Source: Alkalibacterium thalassium (GTDB lineage: Bacteria; Bacillota; Bacilli; Lactobacillales; Carnobacteriaceae_A). From it: DNA of 64,000 bases. The notes beneath the pieces are model-generated. The model saw nothing but the letters and a program-made list of their open reading frames with translations. It was not told the origin of the DNA and ran no database searches. The stretch lies in NCBI RefSeq assembly GCF_900101165.1, contig NZ_FNFK01000002.1, positions 46,891 through 110,890 of the forward strand, read 5' to 3'. The position numbers and the translations under genes were made by a program. This document shows, piece by piece, positions 54,503 through 64,000 of this stretch (positions are counted from its first letter, which is position 1; each line of letters starts with the position of its first letter).

Positions 54503-56253
54503 TAGCCCTCTCCCCCTTCCAGTTCCCTTACCAGCTGCTGCTGTTCATACATATCCTTATACCATCCATCCTGTGCAAGCAACGAATTGTGCGTCCCGCG
54601 CTCGACAATTTCACCGTCTTCGACAACGATGATCTCTTCAGCGTGCATGACTGAGCTGATACGGTGAGCCGCAATGATCGTCGTCTGTCCTTTGCGCAGT
54701 TCTTTCAGCCCTGATAGGATACTTTCCTCAGTCTTCGCATCGACAGCCGATAGTGAATCATCAAGAATCATCAGTTCAGGATTGATGAGGATAGCCCGGG
54801 CAATTGATATTCGCTGTTTCTGCCCCCCGGACAGTGACACGCCCCGCTCGCCTACTTCCGTGTCATATCCATTCGGTATCGCAAGAATATCATCATGAAT
54901 ATCAGCAAGTTTAGCTGCCGCTTCGACAGCTTCCTGAGACAAGGTCGGATCTGCAAAGCGGATATTTTCTCTTATCGTATCTGAAAACAGATAGTTATCC
55001 TGAGGCACATAGCCTATATGTTTCAATAACGCATCGAGGGTATAATCACGTATGTCATATCCCCCGTACCTGATCCTGCCTTTATACCCATCATATTCTC
55101 TGAGAAGCAACTTAAGAATCGTTGTTTTACCTGCTCCCGTTTTACCAACGACACCTAATGTCCCGCCAGCTTCAAGCGTGAAGTGTATGTTTTTAAGGGT
55201 GGTCCCTTCCTCATCAGGGTAGGAAAAGGAATCAAGTTCAAAAGACAACTCTCCTGAAACCGGTTTGTCTATCGCCCCTTGACGTTCCACTATTGATGTC
55301 TCTTCTCTAAGCAGATTTTCGATCCGGTCATAACTGGCAGATCCTCTTTCAATAATGTTGAACAGACGTCCGATAGCAAACATCGGCCAAACGAGCATTC
55401 CGATATAATTGATGAATGTCACGAAATCTCCGACAGATATTTCTCCGTCTGAAATCAGCCAGCCTCCTACAAGTATCGTCAGGAAATATGAAATCCCCAT
55501 GATAAACGTAATCGCCGGATCAAAAAGTGAATCGATTTTGTATACTGATCTGTTCTTTTCAACGACATTGTCAGTCTGTTTTGAAAATTGCTCTATATCC
55601 TCTTTTTCCTGTCCAAACGTCTTGATGACCTTGATCCCCTGAATACTCTCCTGAACTTTATCATTCAGATGCGAAAAAGCAGCCTGAGCGTCTCTGAATC
55701 TCAGGTGAAGCTTTTTCCCGAGCACACGAGACGTCATGGCTAATAATGGCAGTGGAATGATCGCCAGAAGTGTCAGGCGCCAGTCTACAAAAAAAATCAT
55801 TGCCAGCAAAGTGGTCAGACCGACACTGATTGCATCAGCCATCGTAAGAATCCCTCCACCTGCAACCATTCTAAGACCACGAAGGTCATTTGTTGCATGT
55901 GCCATCAAGTCACCTGTACGGTATTTCTGAAAGAACTCATTATCCATATTTGTAAAATGATTGAACAGCTGCTTACGCACGATCTGTTCAAGTTTAGCAG
56001 CGTTTCCCCAGATACGCACCCGCCATAAATACCTTAGAGCATACTGACCGATTGCAGTGGAAGCCAGAATCAGCAGCCACGTAAGCAGCGATTCCTGTGT
56101 GATTATACCCATATCTATTTCATCGACTACAATGCCTATAATTCTCGGTGGAATCAGCTGGAGCAGCGCTACGATGATCAGCGCACCTATTCCTACCAGA
56201 TAGGATTTTTTCTCCTGTTTGAAAAACCAGCTCAGTCGTTTAAATATCCCCAT
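54502..56253 (-). CDS. ABC exporter half-transporter with degenerate ATP site (YheI/BmrC-like)
   Basis: About 583 aa from the ATG at 56253, which has GGGAGA before it; the frame continues 13 codons upstream into the operator region. Exporter helices about 10-310, NBD with GVVGKTGAGKTTI, LSGGQKQRISIARAIL, and Walker B LMILDDSLSAVDA in which the catalytic Glu is Asp, a mark of the noncatalytic site in heterodimers such as BmrCD, TM287/288 and LmrCD. H-loop AAHRISSV intact. Controlled by the palindrome at 56290-56312. Confidence 0.9.
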   Translation of the reverse strand: MGIFKRLSWFFKQEKKSYLVGIGALIIVALLQLIPPRIIGIVVDEIDMGIITQESLLTWLLILASTAIGQYALRYLWRVRIWGNAAKLEQIVRKQLFNHFTNMDNEFFQKYRTGDLMAHATNDLRGLRMVAGGGILTMADAISVGLTTLLAMIFFVDWRLTLLAIIPLPLLAMTSRVLGKKLHLRFRDAQAAFSHLNDKVQESIQGIKVIKTFGQEKEDIEQFSKQTDNVVEKNRSVYKIDSLFDPAITFIMGISYFLTILVGGWLISDGEISVGDFVTFINYIGMLVWPMFAIGRLFNIIERGSASYDRIENLLREETSIVERQGAIDKPVSGELSFELDSFSYPDEEGTTLKNIHFTLEAGGTLGVVGKTGAGKTTILKLLLREYDGYKGRIRYGGYDIRDYTLDALLKHIGYVPQDNYLFSDTIRENIRFADPTLSQEAVEAAAKLADIHDDILAIPNGYDTEVGERGVSLSGGQKQRISIARAILINPELMILDDSLSAVDAKTEESILSGLKELRKGQTTIIAAHRISSVMHAEEIIVVEDGEIVERGTHNSLLAQDGWYKDMYEQQQLVRELEGGEG

Positions 56254-56289
56254 ATCGTCGTCTCCCATTAGCTTAATCGATTGTGAAAG

Positions 56290-56318
56290 CAATATGACAT
56301 ATTGTCATATTGTGTCAA
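56290..56318 (-). promoter_or_regulatory. ABC exporter promoter with palindromic operator
   Basis: A 23-bp palindrome, arms CAATATGACA / TGTCATATTG around TAT (56290-56312), fills the space between a perfect TTGACA -35 (56313-56318) and includes the -10 CATATT (56291-56296). A dimeric repressor (MarR, TetR or PadR class) is expected to bind; no such gene lies nearby. Confidence 0.75.
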
Positions 56319-56356
56319 ATGTTAACGGACAGCGTTTTATTCTGTCCGTCCCTTAC

Positions 56357-56599
56357 TTATTTTTTCTTTTTATTCTTTGCGCTCTTCTGCTGAGATTTCA
56401 TCTGACTCATCATCTGATTGATCTTACGTTCAGAAGGTTTCTGTCCCATTTGAAGCATCATCATACGCAGCATGTTTTCGTCGATTGGTGGATTTTTTTC
56501 AAAATAGTCCATCATATATTTTCTGGAAATAAAGAATCCTCCGACCAGTCCGGCGATCAGAGCTAAAATAATTAGTACAATAGCAAGGCCTGTGCTCAT
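56357..56599 (-). CDS. yneF: YneF family (UPF0154) small membrane protein
   Basis: 80 aa from the ATG at 56599 (AAAGGAG upstream). One N-terminal membrane helix ([19 protein letters not shown]), then the family signature [39 protein letters not shown] and a Lys-rich end. Function unknown. Conserved in Firmicutes next to tkt. A small hairpin (ACGGACAG/CTGTCCGT, 56327-56351) follows the gene without a T-run. Confidence 0.93.
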   Translation of the reverse strand: MSTGLAIVLIILALIAGLVGGFFISRKYMMDYFEKNPPIDENMLRMMMLQMGQKPSERKINQMMSQMKSQQKSAKNKKKK

Positions 56600-56790
56600 C
56601 TTGTTCACTCCTTTCAAAAATCGATACTGTAACCATACAGCAGACATAGACATATCTACTCACTGAACTATTTTACACAATAAACGTGGAGAAATAAACC
56701 TTTATATGTTAAAAAGCTATTTTATACCATCGATCGACTTAGAGAGGGAAGTACTGGCCAGTCCGTCTTCCTGTTTTTATTCACAACATG

Positions 56791-56834
56791 CTGAAAGCCA
56801 CCTGTGCTCCAGCAGGAATACAGGTGGCTTTCAG
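56791..56834. terminator. tkt terminator hairpin
   Basis: A 15-bp perfect stem CTGAAAGCCACCTGT / ACAGGTGGCTTTCAG with a 14-nt loop. It is followed by only a weak T-rich stretch on either strand, so termination may be partly stability-driven. The remainder of the tkt-yneF gap (56600-56790) shows -10-like TAAAAT and TATAAA on the minus strand and no gene. Confidence 0.65.
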
Positions 56835-56848
56835 ACTTTTCAGTTAGA

Positions 56849-58846
56849 TTATTTCATTGAAAGGTAAGTGTTGACAACATTTTTAGAAGTAAATCCGTAA
56901 GCTTCAACAACAGCTTCACCATTACCACTTGCTCCGAATTTGTCGATCGCAAGAATACTACCTTCAGGTCCAGCATAACGGTGCCAGCCGAATGGAGATC
57001 CCATTTCGATAGCTACTCTGTTTTTTACAGCAGCTGGAAGAACAGATTCCTTGTACTCTTCAGACTGAAGTTCGAACAAATCGAAACTTGGCATGGAGAC
57101 TACTGATACATCGTGCCCCTGTGCTTTCAGTTCTTTCTGTGCCTCAACAGCTAATGTCACTTCAGATCCAGTAGCGATCAGGATACCATCAGGTGTGTCG
57201 TTTTCAGACGGAGAAAGGACATACGCACCTTTCTTAACATTTTGTCTCGCTGTTTCCTTAGTTCCAGGAAGAACAGGAAGATTTTGACGAGTCAGCACTA
57301 GCATAGTTGGACGGTTAGTTGATGTCACAGCAATTTCCCAAGCTGCAGCTACTTCGTTACCGTCAGCCGGACGAAGAACAGTCAGATTGTGCATTCCTCT
57401 GAAGCTAGACAGCTGTTCTACAGGTTCGTGAGTCGGTCCGTCTTCACCTACGGCAATTGAGTCATGTGTCATGACATAGATAGCCGGAATTTCAGATAGT
57501 GCAGCCAGGCGTACCGCTGGTCTCAGATAATCTGTAAAGACGAAAAATGTAGCAACGTAAGATTTTGTTCCCCCATGAAGCAGGATACCGTTTAGAGCAG
57601 CTGCCATAGCAAATTCTCTTACACCGTACCAGATGTTGCGTCCGTCATACTGACCAGCCTGGAAGTTTTTAACACCACTGATCATAGTCTTGTTCGATCC
57701 TGACAAGTCGGCAGATCCACCCCAGAAGTTAGGGACAGCTTTAGCAATAGCATTCAGCACTTTTCCACTGTAGTTACGTGTTGCATCTGCTCCGTCTTCT
57801 TCAGAAAATGAAGGCAGTTCAGCATCCCATCCTTCTGGAAGCTCTCCAGATAAAGCCAGGTCGAACTGATTCGCAAGTTCACCATTAGCACTGCGGTATT
57901 CATCAAGTAGACTGTTCCACTTATCTTCTAGCTCCTGACCTTTATCGATCATGTGCTCTTTGAATCGCTTAGTGACTTCTTCAGGTACGTAGAAGTCTTC
58001 GCCTTCCCAGCCGTATGCTTTCTTGGCAGCTTTTACCCCTTCAGGTCCAAGTGGTGCACCGTGAACATTGTGCGTACCGGCATTTGGTGCTCCGAATCCG
58101 ATGACTGTTTTGATTTCGATAAGTGTTGGTTTATCGGTGGATTCTTTCGCTTTAGTTATTGCAGCATCGATGGCTTCTAAATCGTTTCCATCTTCAACCA
58201 GGATATGTTCCCATCCGTAAGCCTCAAAACGCATACCGACATTTTCAGTGAACGCTTTTGAAGTCGGTCCATCAAGCTGGATATTGTTGGAATCGTAAAG
58301 CATAATCAGTTTGCCTAATTTCAAGTGACCAGCCAGAGAAGCAGCTTCCTGAGAAACACCTTCCTGAAGGTCTCCGTCTCCACACAGTGCATAAGTATAG
58401 TGGTCAACGATGTTATAGTCACCTTTATTATAGGTAGCAGATAGGTGTGCTTCTGCCATTGCCATTCCTACTGCATTAGCTACGCCTTGACCTAGAGGAC
58501 CAGTAGTTGCCTCGACACCATCTGTGATATGCACTTCAGGGTGTCCTGGTGTAATCCCTCCCAATTGACGAAAGTTTTTAAGGTCATCAATAGACACGTT
58601 ATAACCTGACAGATGAAGAAGGCTGTATAATAGCATAGAGCCGTGTCCTGCTGAAAGGACAAAACGATCTCTATTGAACCATCTCGAATTTTTCGGATTA
58701 ACGTTTAAATGACGGGTCCATAATGTATATGCCATAGGAGCTGCTCCCATAGGTAACCCAGGATGACCTGAATTAGCTGCCTGTACTCCATCAATACTTA
58801 ATGTACGAATCGTATCGACAGCCATTTGATCTGTTTTATCGAACAA
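56849..58846 (-). CDS. tkt: Transketolase
   Basis: 665 aa. Thiamine-diphosphate segment [39 protein letters not shown], substrate residues in [15 protein letters not shown] (about 26-40) and in [22 protein letters not shown]. All three domains are present. It moves two-carbon units between sugar phosphates in the pentose phosphate pathway. The start is a TTG with AAAGGG about 10 nt upstream. Own promoter at 58893-58921. Confidence 0.96.
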   Translation of the reverse strand: MFDKTDQMAVDTIRTLSIDGVQAANSGHPGLPMGAAPMAYTLWTRHLNVNPKNSRWFNRDRFVLSAGHGSMLLYSLLHLSGYNVSIDDLKNFRQLGGITPGHPEVHITDGVEATTGPLGQGVANAVGMAMAEAHLSATYNKGDYNIVDHYTYALCGDGDLQEGVSQEAASLAGHLKLGKLIMLYDSNNIQLDGPTSKAFTENVGMRFEAYGWEHILVEDGNDLEAIDAAITKAKESTDKPTLIEIKTVIGFGAPNAGTHNVHGAPLGPEGVKAAKKAYGWEGEDFYVPEEVTKRFKEHMIDKGQELEDKWNSLLDEYRSANGELANQFDLALSGELPEGWDAELPSFSEEDGADATRNYSGKVLNAIAKAVPNFWGGSADLSGSNKTMISGVKNFQAGQYDGRNIWYGVREFAMAAALNGILLHGGTKSYVATFFVFTDYLRPAVRLAALSEIPAIYVMTHDSIAVGEDGPTHEPVEQLSSFRGMHNLTVLRPADGNEVAAAWEIAVTSTNRPTMLVLTRQNLPVLPGTKETARQNVKKGAYVLSPSENDTPDGILIATGSEVTLAVEAQKELKAQGHDVSVVSMPSFDLFELQSEEYKESVLPAAVKNRVAIEMGSPFGWHRYAGPEGSILAIDKFGASGNGEAVVEAYGFTSKNVVNTYLSMK

Positions 58847-58892
58847 TGAACTTCAACCCTTTCGTTTGTTTAAAATTTAAACTTACTCTGTT

Positions 58893-58921
58893 ATTGTACT
58901 ATTTTTAGCGCTTTATTTCAA
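58893..58921 (-). promoter_or_regulatory. tkt promoter
   Basis: Minus-strand TTGAAA (58916-58921), 17-bp spacer, TACAAT (58893-58898). Confidence 0.75.
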
Positions 58922-58952
58922 TCTATTCTGCAGTTATTGCGAATATGGCTGT

Positions 58953-59198
58953 TTACTCATCCCGGCCATGGAGGCCTTTTTCTTTCTGAATCTCTTTCAC
59001 TTTATCTGGTGTGACATCATTTCCATCAGGATCCACAACTTTCATCCCTTCGATCTGATTCTTCATGCCGGACCTGAAAGCTTGGATATACTCTTCTCTC
59101 AACCCTTTTTGTTCATCTTTTTCTTCCTGAGACAGACCGTCGCTTCTTTCTTTTCGTACGAGTTCATTTATTCTGTCCAGTTTTTTCTTTTCTAACAT
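58953..59198 (-). CDS. ynzC: YnzC family (UPF0291/DUF896) protein
   Basis: 81 aa from the ATG at 59198 (GAGGAGG upstream). Signature KLDRINELVRKERSDGLSQEEKDEQKGLREEYIQAFRSGMKNQIEGMKVVDPDGNDVTPDKVKE, a helical hairpin. Function unknown. In Bacillus it is part of the SOS yneA-yneB-ynzC operon divergent from lexA; here yneA and yneB are absent and ynzC itself faces lexA. Confidence 0.93.
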   Translation of the reverse strand: MLEKKKLDRINELVRKERSDGLSQEEKDEQKGLREEYIQAFRSGMKNQIEGMKVVDPDGNDVTPDKVKEIQKEKGLHGRDE

Positions 59199-59304
59199 AG
59201 AATCCTCCTCAGTTCTCTTTTCTTGCAAGTCCTACACCTTATATCATAACATTCATGATTAAAAAGTGGTAGATAAGATTCGATCGAAACCTGCTTCCTT
59301 TATT

Positions 59305-59367
59305 CGAACATCCGTTTGAATTAGCGTCTGCCCTATGCTATACTGATAACAATAGAACAGTTGTTCA
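59305..59367 (+). promoter_or_regulatory. lexA promoter with two LexA boxes
   Basis: Box 1 CGAACATCCGTTTG (59305-59318) overlaps the -35 TTGAAT (59316-59321); spacer 17 bp; -10 TATACT (59339-59344). Box 2 AGAACAGTTGTTCA (59354-59367) is just downstream of the start. Both fit CGAACNNNNGTTCG with small deviations, giving autorepression. Confidence 0.87.
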
Positions 59368-59397
59368 TATAAATTATTCCGAAAGTGAGGGTGAGTA

Positions 59398-60030
59398 ATG
59401 ACCACTAGAGGCCGTAAAGGTGAAAAACAAATTGAAATTCTACAATATATATATAACCAAGTGAAGAAGAAAGGGTATCCTCCCACTGTGAGAGAAATCG
59501 GGATGGCGACAGCTCTCTCTTCTACGTCAACAGTTCACGGACATTTAGCACGTCTTGAAAAAAATGGATTCATCCTAAGAGACCCCTCGAAACCAAGAGC
59601 GATCGAGTTCACTAAAGCGGGATTGGATAAACTAGGAATAGATGAAGAGGACAAAATACCTCTACTAGGAGTAGTCACTGCCGGCGAACCTATCCTTGCT
59701 ATTGAGGAAGCTACAGATTATTTCCCGATTCCAAATGACCTGGAGCTGGACAGAGGCAATCTGTTCATGCTGACTATCCGTGGAGATAGTATGATGAATG
59801 TTGGTATTCTAGACGGCGATCAGGTTATCGTCAGAAAACAGGAAAGTGCAAGTAATGGAGATATTGTCATTGCCATGACTGAAGATGATGAAGCAACCTG
59901 TAAACGATTCTACAAAGAAAAGAATCATATCAGACTTCAGCCCGAAAATGATGCACTTGACCCTATCATCCTTAACGATGTAAAAATTCTCGGAAAAGTT
60001 ATTTCTTTATATAGAAGCCATATATTCTAA
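59398..60030 (+). CDS. lexA: SOS repressor LexA
   Basis: 210 aa. Winged helix residues 1-70 ([49 protein letters not shown]). The cleavage site Ala-Gly lies in [11 protein letters not shown] near residue 90. Catalytic Ser is in [18 protein letters not shown] and the Lys in EATCKRF. RecA filaments trigger its self-cleavage, inducing SOS genes and, by the box at 21498, probably the prophage integrase. Own terminator follows. Confidence 0.96.
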   Translation: MTTRGRKGEKQIEILQYIYNQVKKKGYPPTVREIGMATALSSTSTVHGHLARLEKNGFILRDPSKPRAIEFTKAGLDKLGIDEEDKIPLLGVVTAGEPILAIEEATDYFPIPNDLELDRGNLFMLTIRGDSMMNVGILDGDQVIVRKQESASNGDIVIAMTEDDEATCKRFYKEKNHIRLQPENDALDPIILNDVKILGKVISLYRSHIF

Positions 60031-60032
60031 TA

Positions 60033-60063
60033 AAAACCCCCTTCTCACTCGAGAGGGGGTTTT
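60033..60063. terminator. Bidirectional terminator, lexA / apt
   Basis: AAAACCCCCT / AGGGGGTTTT stem with an 11-nt loop, between convergent genes. Confidence 0.93.
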
Positions 60064-60069
60064 CAGTAT

Positions 60070-60582
60070 TTAGTAAGTCATTAATTTAAAAATGTCATAG
60101 CCTTCAATTTTATCGCGACCTTTTAAATCAGCAAGTTCAATAAAGAATGCCGCACCGACAACTTCTCCACCCAGCTTTTCTACAAGTTCGATCGTTGCAG
60201 CTATGGTACCTCCAGTAGCAAGCAGGTCGTCTGTGATCAGCACTTTTTGACCTGGTTTGATCGCATCTTTATGGAGCTGAAGGATATCATTGCCGTATTC
60301 AAGTCCGTAACTCACTTCGACAGTTTCTCTTGGCAACTTTCCTTTTTTACGGCAGGGTGCAAAGCCAATTCCCAGTTCATTGGCAACAGGACAGCCAACG
60401 ATGAACCCTCTGGCCTCAGGACCGACGATCATTTCGACCCCTTTTCCTTTAGCGTATTCAACGATCTGTCTGGTTGCTTCTCTGTAAGCTTCGCCATCGG
60501 CCATCAGTGGAGAAATATCTCTAAACACAATCCCCTCTTCAGGAAAGTCAGGTACATCAGCAATATATTGTTTAAAATCCAT
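60070..60582 (-). CDS. apt: Adenine phosphoribosyltransferase
   Basis: 170 aa. [53 protein letters not shown] and the PRPP motif [18 protein letters not shown] are intact. Salvages adenine to AMP. 29 nt downstream of recJ, forming a recJ-apt unit common in Firmicutes. Confidence 0.97.
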   Translation of the reverse strand: MDFKQYIADVPDFPEEGIVFRDISPLMADGEAYREATRQIVEYAKGKGVEMIVGPEARGFIVGCPVANELGIGFAPCRKKGKLPRETVEVSYGLEYGNDILQLHKDAIKPGQKVLITDDLLATGGTIAATIELVEKLGGEVVGAAFFIELADLKGRDKIEGYDIFKLMTY

Positions 60583-60611
60583 TTATAATCCTCCGTTATG
60601 TTTACACATAC

Positions 60612-62930
60612 TTAGTCTGTGTCATTTATGGCAGCCATCAATTCGTTAAAAGAGCTGTAAACCAGTTTTTCTTCAACAGCAATCTGTTCCAGCCGTCTTT
60701 TATACGTCTTGGTGTCTTCCAGTTTTTTCGGGTCCGGATCGGCAACGACTCTCACCTTTCCATCCTCTATTGTAACAAATTCGTTCTCTAAAAACACCAT
60801 TAACATGAATTTAGCGACTTCTTTATCGATATTAAGCTTAGTCACCAGTTCCCTGGTGTCTTTTGACAGATCGACTGTTTCCTTTGTTCGCAGCCATTTA
60901 TACAAAGATGAGAACGTTGAACGTTTCGGCATGCCTTTAAAATAGTACTCATTTGGACAATAAAGATACAAGTAGAAAGACTGCTTCACATAATTCCTGT
61001 ACACAGTCCGGAAAAGTTCGAGATGGTCTGGAGTATCAACAACAATTATTTTAGTCGTTTTGCTGACCGAATATAACTCAGTGCTCATGTCCACCAACTG
61101 ACAGGTAGCTTCTGGATGAATCTGTTCCTGCCACTTATTATATACTGCTTTCTGAAAGAATACATAATGGCCTTCAGAATCGAGGAACACTTCCGACTTT
61201 AAAGTTGACTGGCGTCTGTCGATGACTATTTTTTCTCTGGATTTGAAGTCGACAGCCTGGATCTGAACCTTTCTGTTTCCATTCCATTCATTGATCGACA
61301 CATATCCAGCAACATCTATTTCCGGCTGGGTTTTGAACACATCAAACCAGTCTGAAGCTCCAAATGCGATCAGATCCATTTTAGTATCATTTTTAGTAAC
61401 GAGCGATTTTAAATGATCCTGATTCGCCCCTATCAAGCGAGCCCCTTCTGGAACGACAGAAGAAATATTAAATATAGGTTTTCTGTTATCTTGGCCAAAT
61501 GGTCTGAGCTGATCAAGTTCCGTAATCAGGTCGATGGACAGATCTTCCCATTCTGCCGTAACATCAATTGTCAGTTCAGTCTTCAGTGCCCTATCTCCCA
61601 CTAGATTCTTCGCACTTTTCTGGAGTGCGTCGTAGAATGTTTCCAGATTGGTCAACTCAAGGCTGACACCACAGGCCATTTCGTGTCCACCAAAACTGCT
61701 CAGGAGATGACTGGTCTGCTGCATACAGTCGAACAGATTGAAACCGGACACGCTTCTACCTGAGCCTTTCATTATCCCAGTCTCCTGGTCAACAGAAAAT
61801 ATGAGAGCTGGTTTTCCAGTCTTTTCAGTCACTTTACTGGCCACGATACCCAGCACCCCTTGATGCCATTTCTCGTCTTTTAATACAATAACTTGATCAT
61901 TTTGCTGTTCATCAACTCTAGATAATGCTTCGCCGGTAATCTGACTGACTATATTTTTTCTTTCACTATTTTTCTCCATCACTTTTCTGCTTAGGTCTTC
62001 TGCATTTTTCTCATCATATGTAGTGAGAAGGTCGACAACCATCGTGGCATCCCCTAAACGGCCTACGGCATTGACAGGCGGAGCAAGCTTGAAGCCGATC
62101 GTTTCTTCATCAATGTCTTCCCTGAAGATTTCAGCTTGTTTTAATAGACTCTGCAGCCCAACTCTTTGGGTCTGTCTGATCAGCTTCAAGCCGAAATAAG
62201 CGAGCGCCCTGTTTTCATCAGTGAGAGACACTACATCTGCTATCGTTCCGATCATAGCCAGTTCGATCATTTCTTCGGGCAATTCTCCAAGAAGGGCTTG
62301 CGCTACTTTCAGACTGACACCGGCCCCTGCGAGTTCCTTAAACGGGTAACTGCCTTCGGGATGCTTAGGGTGTACAATGCTATAAGCTTGTGGGAGCTTT
62401 TCCGGGCATTCATGGTGGTCAGTCACAATGACATCGATCCCCAGTTCATTCGCTCTATTAATCGCATCGTGTCCAGCGATCCCATTGTCAACAGTCACGA
62501 TCAGCTCAGTACCTTGTTCAACTAAGCGTTCAAATGCATTGATATTCGGGCCATACCCTTCAACAAACCGATTAGGAATAAAATAGTCAACATTCCCCCC
62601 GAGCATCTCGATCGCTTCATATAAAATAGTTGTGCTTGTAACTCCGTCCGCATCATAATCGCCATAAATTGTTATTTTCTGATGGAGCTCGATGGCTTTC
62701 TGAATCCGTTCAATTGTTCTGTCCATATCCTTCAGTTCAAAAGGATCATGAAACCATTCCGCTGTCGGCGTCATAAAGTGACTGATGTCTTCTTTAGTCG
62801 TCAGTCCTCTAGCCATACATAAGCGTATGAAAGTTTTTGACTGGTTCATTTCAGCAGCGAGATCTGAAATTGCCTGATCGTCACCGATTGTATTATTTCG
62901 CCATATTGTTTCTGCTAGCACTCGATTCAC
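60612..62930 (-). CDS. recJ: Single-stranded-DNA exonuclease RecJ
   Basis: 772 aa. DHH phosphoesterase motifs TIYGDYDADGVTSTTIL (about 75-91), TVDNGIAG, VTDHHECP, then DHHA1 with SFGGHEMACGVSLE, an OB-fold region and the Firmicute-specific C-terminal domain (COG4199-like). Degrades ssDNA 5'-3' in recombination and mismatch repair. A -10 TATAAT lies at 62955-62960. Confidence 0.95.
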   Translation of the reverse strand: MNRVLAETIWRNNTIGDDQAISDLAAEMNQSKTFIRLCMARGLTTKEDISHFMTPTAEWFHDPFELKDMDRTIERIQKAIELHQKITIYGDYDADGVTSTTILYEAIEMLGGNVDYFIPNRFVEGYGPNINAFERLVEQGTELIVTVDNGIAGHDAINRANELGIDVIVTDHHECPEKLPQAYSIVHPKHPEGSYPFKELAGAGVSLKVAQALLGELPEEMIELAMIGTIADVVSLTDENRALAYFGLKLIRQTQRVGLQSLLKQAEIFREDIDEETIGFKLAPPVNAVGRLGDATMVVDLLTTYDEKNAEDLSRKVMEKNSERKNIVSQITGEALSRVDEQQNDQVIVLKDEKWHQGVLGIVASKVTEKTGKPALIFSVDQETGIMKGSGRSVSGFNLFDCMQQTSHLLSSFGGHEMACGVSLELTNLETFYDALQKSAKNLVGDRALKTELTIDVTAEWEDLSIDLITELDQLRPFGQDNRKPIFNISSVVPEGARLIGANQDHLKSLVTKNDTKMDLIAFGASDWFDVFKTQPEIDVAGYVSINEWNGNRKVQIQAVDFKSREKIVIDRRQSTLKSEVFLDSEGHYVFFQKAVYNKWQEQIHPEATCQLVDMSTELYSVSKTTKIIVVDTPDHLELFRTVYRNYVKQSFYLYLYCPNEYYFKGMPKRSTFSSLYKWLRTKETVDLSKDTRELVTKLNIDKEVAKFMLMVFLENEFVTIEDGKVRVVADPDPKKLEDTKTYKRRLEQIAVEEKLVYSSFNELMAAINDTD

Positions 62931-62954
62931 TCCTAGTCTGATTCACGTTCCTAC

Positions 62955-62960
62955 ATTATA
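62955..62960 (-). promoter_or_regulatory. recJ-apt promoter (-10)
   Basis: Minus-strand TATAAT right after the T-run of the DegV terminator; the -35 at 17 bp would lie inside that terminator and is weak. Confidence 0.5.
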
Positions 62961-62963
62961 ACA

Positions 62964-63007
62964 GAAAAAAACAGACACAATAAAGGAAGTCTTTACTGCG
63001 TCTGTTT
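62964..63007 (-). terminator. Terminator of the DegV-family gene
   Basis: Minus-strand AAACAGACGCAGTAAAG / CTTTATTGTGTCTGTTT stem (two G-U pairs), followed by TTTTC. Confidence 0.88.
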
Positions 63008-63020
63008 CATAATATTTCTA

Positions 63021-63884
63021 TTAGTCTAAGATCTGAACGCCAATACCAATCAGACCTGGTCCAGTGTGGACACCCAGTGCTGGACTGACTTGATCAAAGA
63101 AGAACTGTTCATAATCAGGAAGCTTGGCCTTCAGCTCCTGTCTGATTGCTTCAGCTTCTTTTAGAGCAGTTCTCCCACCGTAAGCAACTGCCAGATTGTA
63201 CTTTTTAGCTGTAGAAGCAAACTCTTCAACTAACTGAATAGTTTTGTTCACAGACTTTGCTTTACCTCTGACTTTAGCTACAGTGTGATAGATTCCATCT
63301 TCATTACACGTAATGATCGGTTTGAGGTTCATCATGCTTCCGAGAACTGATTGAACCAGACCGATTCGTCCGCCTTTCTGAAGGTACTCAAGTGTAGGCA
63401 CATGGAAGAAAACTTTCGCTTTTTCAATGCCCTTCTGAAGATTAGCCTTGATTGTATCCCATTCTATATCTTTTGCTGCCTGAAGTGCTGCTTCCACAAC
63501 AGAAAAACCTGCACCAATACCGATATTTTTAGTATCCAAAACAAATATTTCCAGCCCTTCGTACTGCTCAGCCACAATGCGGACCATGTTATTCGTTCCA
63601 CTCAGTCCACTTGAAATCGTCACGGCAAGTACTTTTTCATATCCTTCTGCCTTGATTTCATCAAACATTCCTTTGATGATTTCTCCATCAGGAAGAGAAG
63701 TCTTTGGTATTTCTTCACTCATTCGGTCATAAACTTCTTCAGCGGTAATGTTTACTTTATCAACATATTCACCGTCTTCAAAAATGATCTTCAAAGGAAT
63801 GACCTTGACATCATATGTCGTACGAATCTGTTCAGGTACATCTGAGCCCGAGTCGGTTAATATAGCAATTTTTTGTTTATTCAT
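63021..63884 (-). CDS. DegV-family fatty-acid-binding protein
   Basis: 287 aa from the ATG at 63884 (AGGGG upstream); the frame runs 35 codons further but without the family start. ILTDSGSDVPEQI (residues 7-19), TSLPDGEIIKGMF, TISSGLSGTNNMVRIV and GPGLIGIGV are DegV/FakB signatures. These proteins bind a fatty acid and present it to FakA kinase. A FakA partner is not in this window, and Lactobacillales carry several paralogues. Confidence 0.9.
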   Translation of the reverse strand: MNKQKIAILTDSGSDVPEQIRTTYDVKVIPLKIIFEDGEYVDKVNITAEEVYDRMSEEIPKTSLPDGEIIKGMFDEIKAEGYEKVLAVTISSGLSGTNNMVRIVAEQYEGLEIFVLDTKNIGIGAGFSVVEAALQAAKDIEWDTIKANLQKGIEKAKVFFHVPTLEYLQKGGRIGLVQSVLGSMMNLKPIITCNEDGIYHTVAKVRGKAKSVNKTIQLVEEFASTAKKYNLAVAYGGRTALKEAEAIRQELKAKLPDYEQFFFDQVSPALGVHTGPGLIGIGVQILD

Positions 63885-64000
63885 TTTTTCCCCTACCTTA
63901 TCTATAATAGTAATTACCATTTTTTTTGTTTTTTCGTGTTGTTTTAATGTAACTATCGTTGCTCTATCAATTAAAATACAAAAAGGCACCTCTTCCCCCC
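63885..64000. other. Right edge, noncoding
   Basis: About 115 nt upstream of the DegV-family gene. At the edge, minus-strand GAGGTGCC-TTTTTG looks like the distal half of a terminator of a gene beyond the window. A TTGATA at about 63964-63969 is a weak -35 candidate. Confidence 0.4.

Overview
The window is a low-GC Gram-positive (Firmicutes) chromosome segment. It has a PolC-type replicase, strong AAGGAGG ribosome sites, a CIRCE-controlled hrcA-grpE-dnaK cluster with dnaJ next to it, and B. subtilis-type LexA boxes. Gene content and order (recJ-apt, lexA, ynzC-tkt, yneF, a paired ABC exporter, plsC, rpsB-tsf, pyrH-frr, uppS-cdsA-rseP-proS, polC, rimP-nusA-ylxR-ylxQ-infB-rbfA, truB-ribF, hsp genes, lepA) fit Lactobacillales. 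A Carnobacteriaceae-like host is my guess, made from sequence style only.

Positions 1 to about 23,060 are one side of a temperate tailed-phage prophage of the A118/SPP1 packaging type. The left edge cuts through the virion genes. Reading from the integration end leftwards: integrase with arm-type repeats beside the 3' end of lepA; a small gene co-transcribed with integrase behind a LexA-type box; two lysogeny-module cargo genes (a membrane zinc-ribbon protein and a SAP-domain protein); ImmA protease and a short CI-like repressor; a divergent operator/promoter region with four 15-bp operators plus a fifth at the end of the Cro-like gene; then a long leftward early operon. That operon holds a Cro-like protein, an XRE-like protein, a Rha antirepressor, small genes, a Rad50/SbcC-like ATPase, a Bet annealing protein, an MBL-fold protein, an HNH protein, a DnaD-type replisome organizer with iterons inside it, YopX, RecU, SSB and an ArpU late regulator. 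It is followed by the small and large terminase subunits, portal and minor capsid protein. A DUF4145 gene with its own promoter and terminator sits between ArpU and the terminase. Lysis, tail and the far attachment site lie outside the window.

Positions about 23,100 to 64,000 are host core genome, nearly all on the minus strand. It holds chaperones (hrcA, grpE, dnaK, dnaJ), translation and ribosome maturation genes (lepA, infB, rbfA, truB, rimP, nusA, rpsB, tsf, frr, proS), the replicase polC, envelope genes (uppS, cdsA, rseP, plsC), pyrH, a flavoprotein reductase, a heterodimeric ABC exporter, transketolase, lexA, apt, recJ and a DegV protein. Most transcription units can be delimited by hairpin terminators and sigma-A promoters.

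The items I consider most worth following are: the regulatory circuit linking host LexA, ImmA and integrase; two antisense promoter-terminator cassettes in the prophage; the iteron origin inside the DnaD gene; a Bet/MBL/Rad50-like recombination set; a RecU fusion at a G6 tract; the autonomous DUF4145 cargo gene; and a 29-codon plus-strand gene with its own promoter, Shine-Dalgarno and terminator between uppS and frr.
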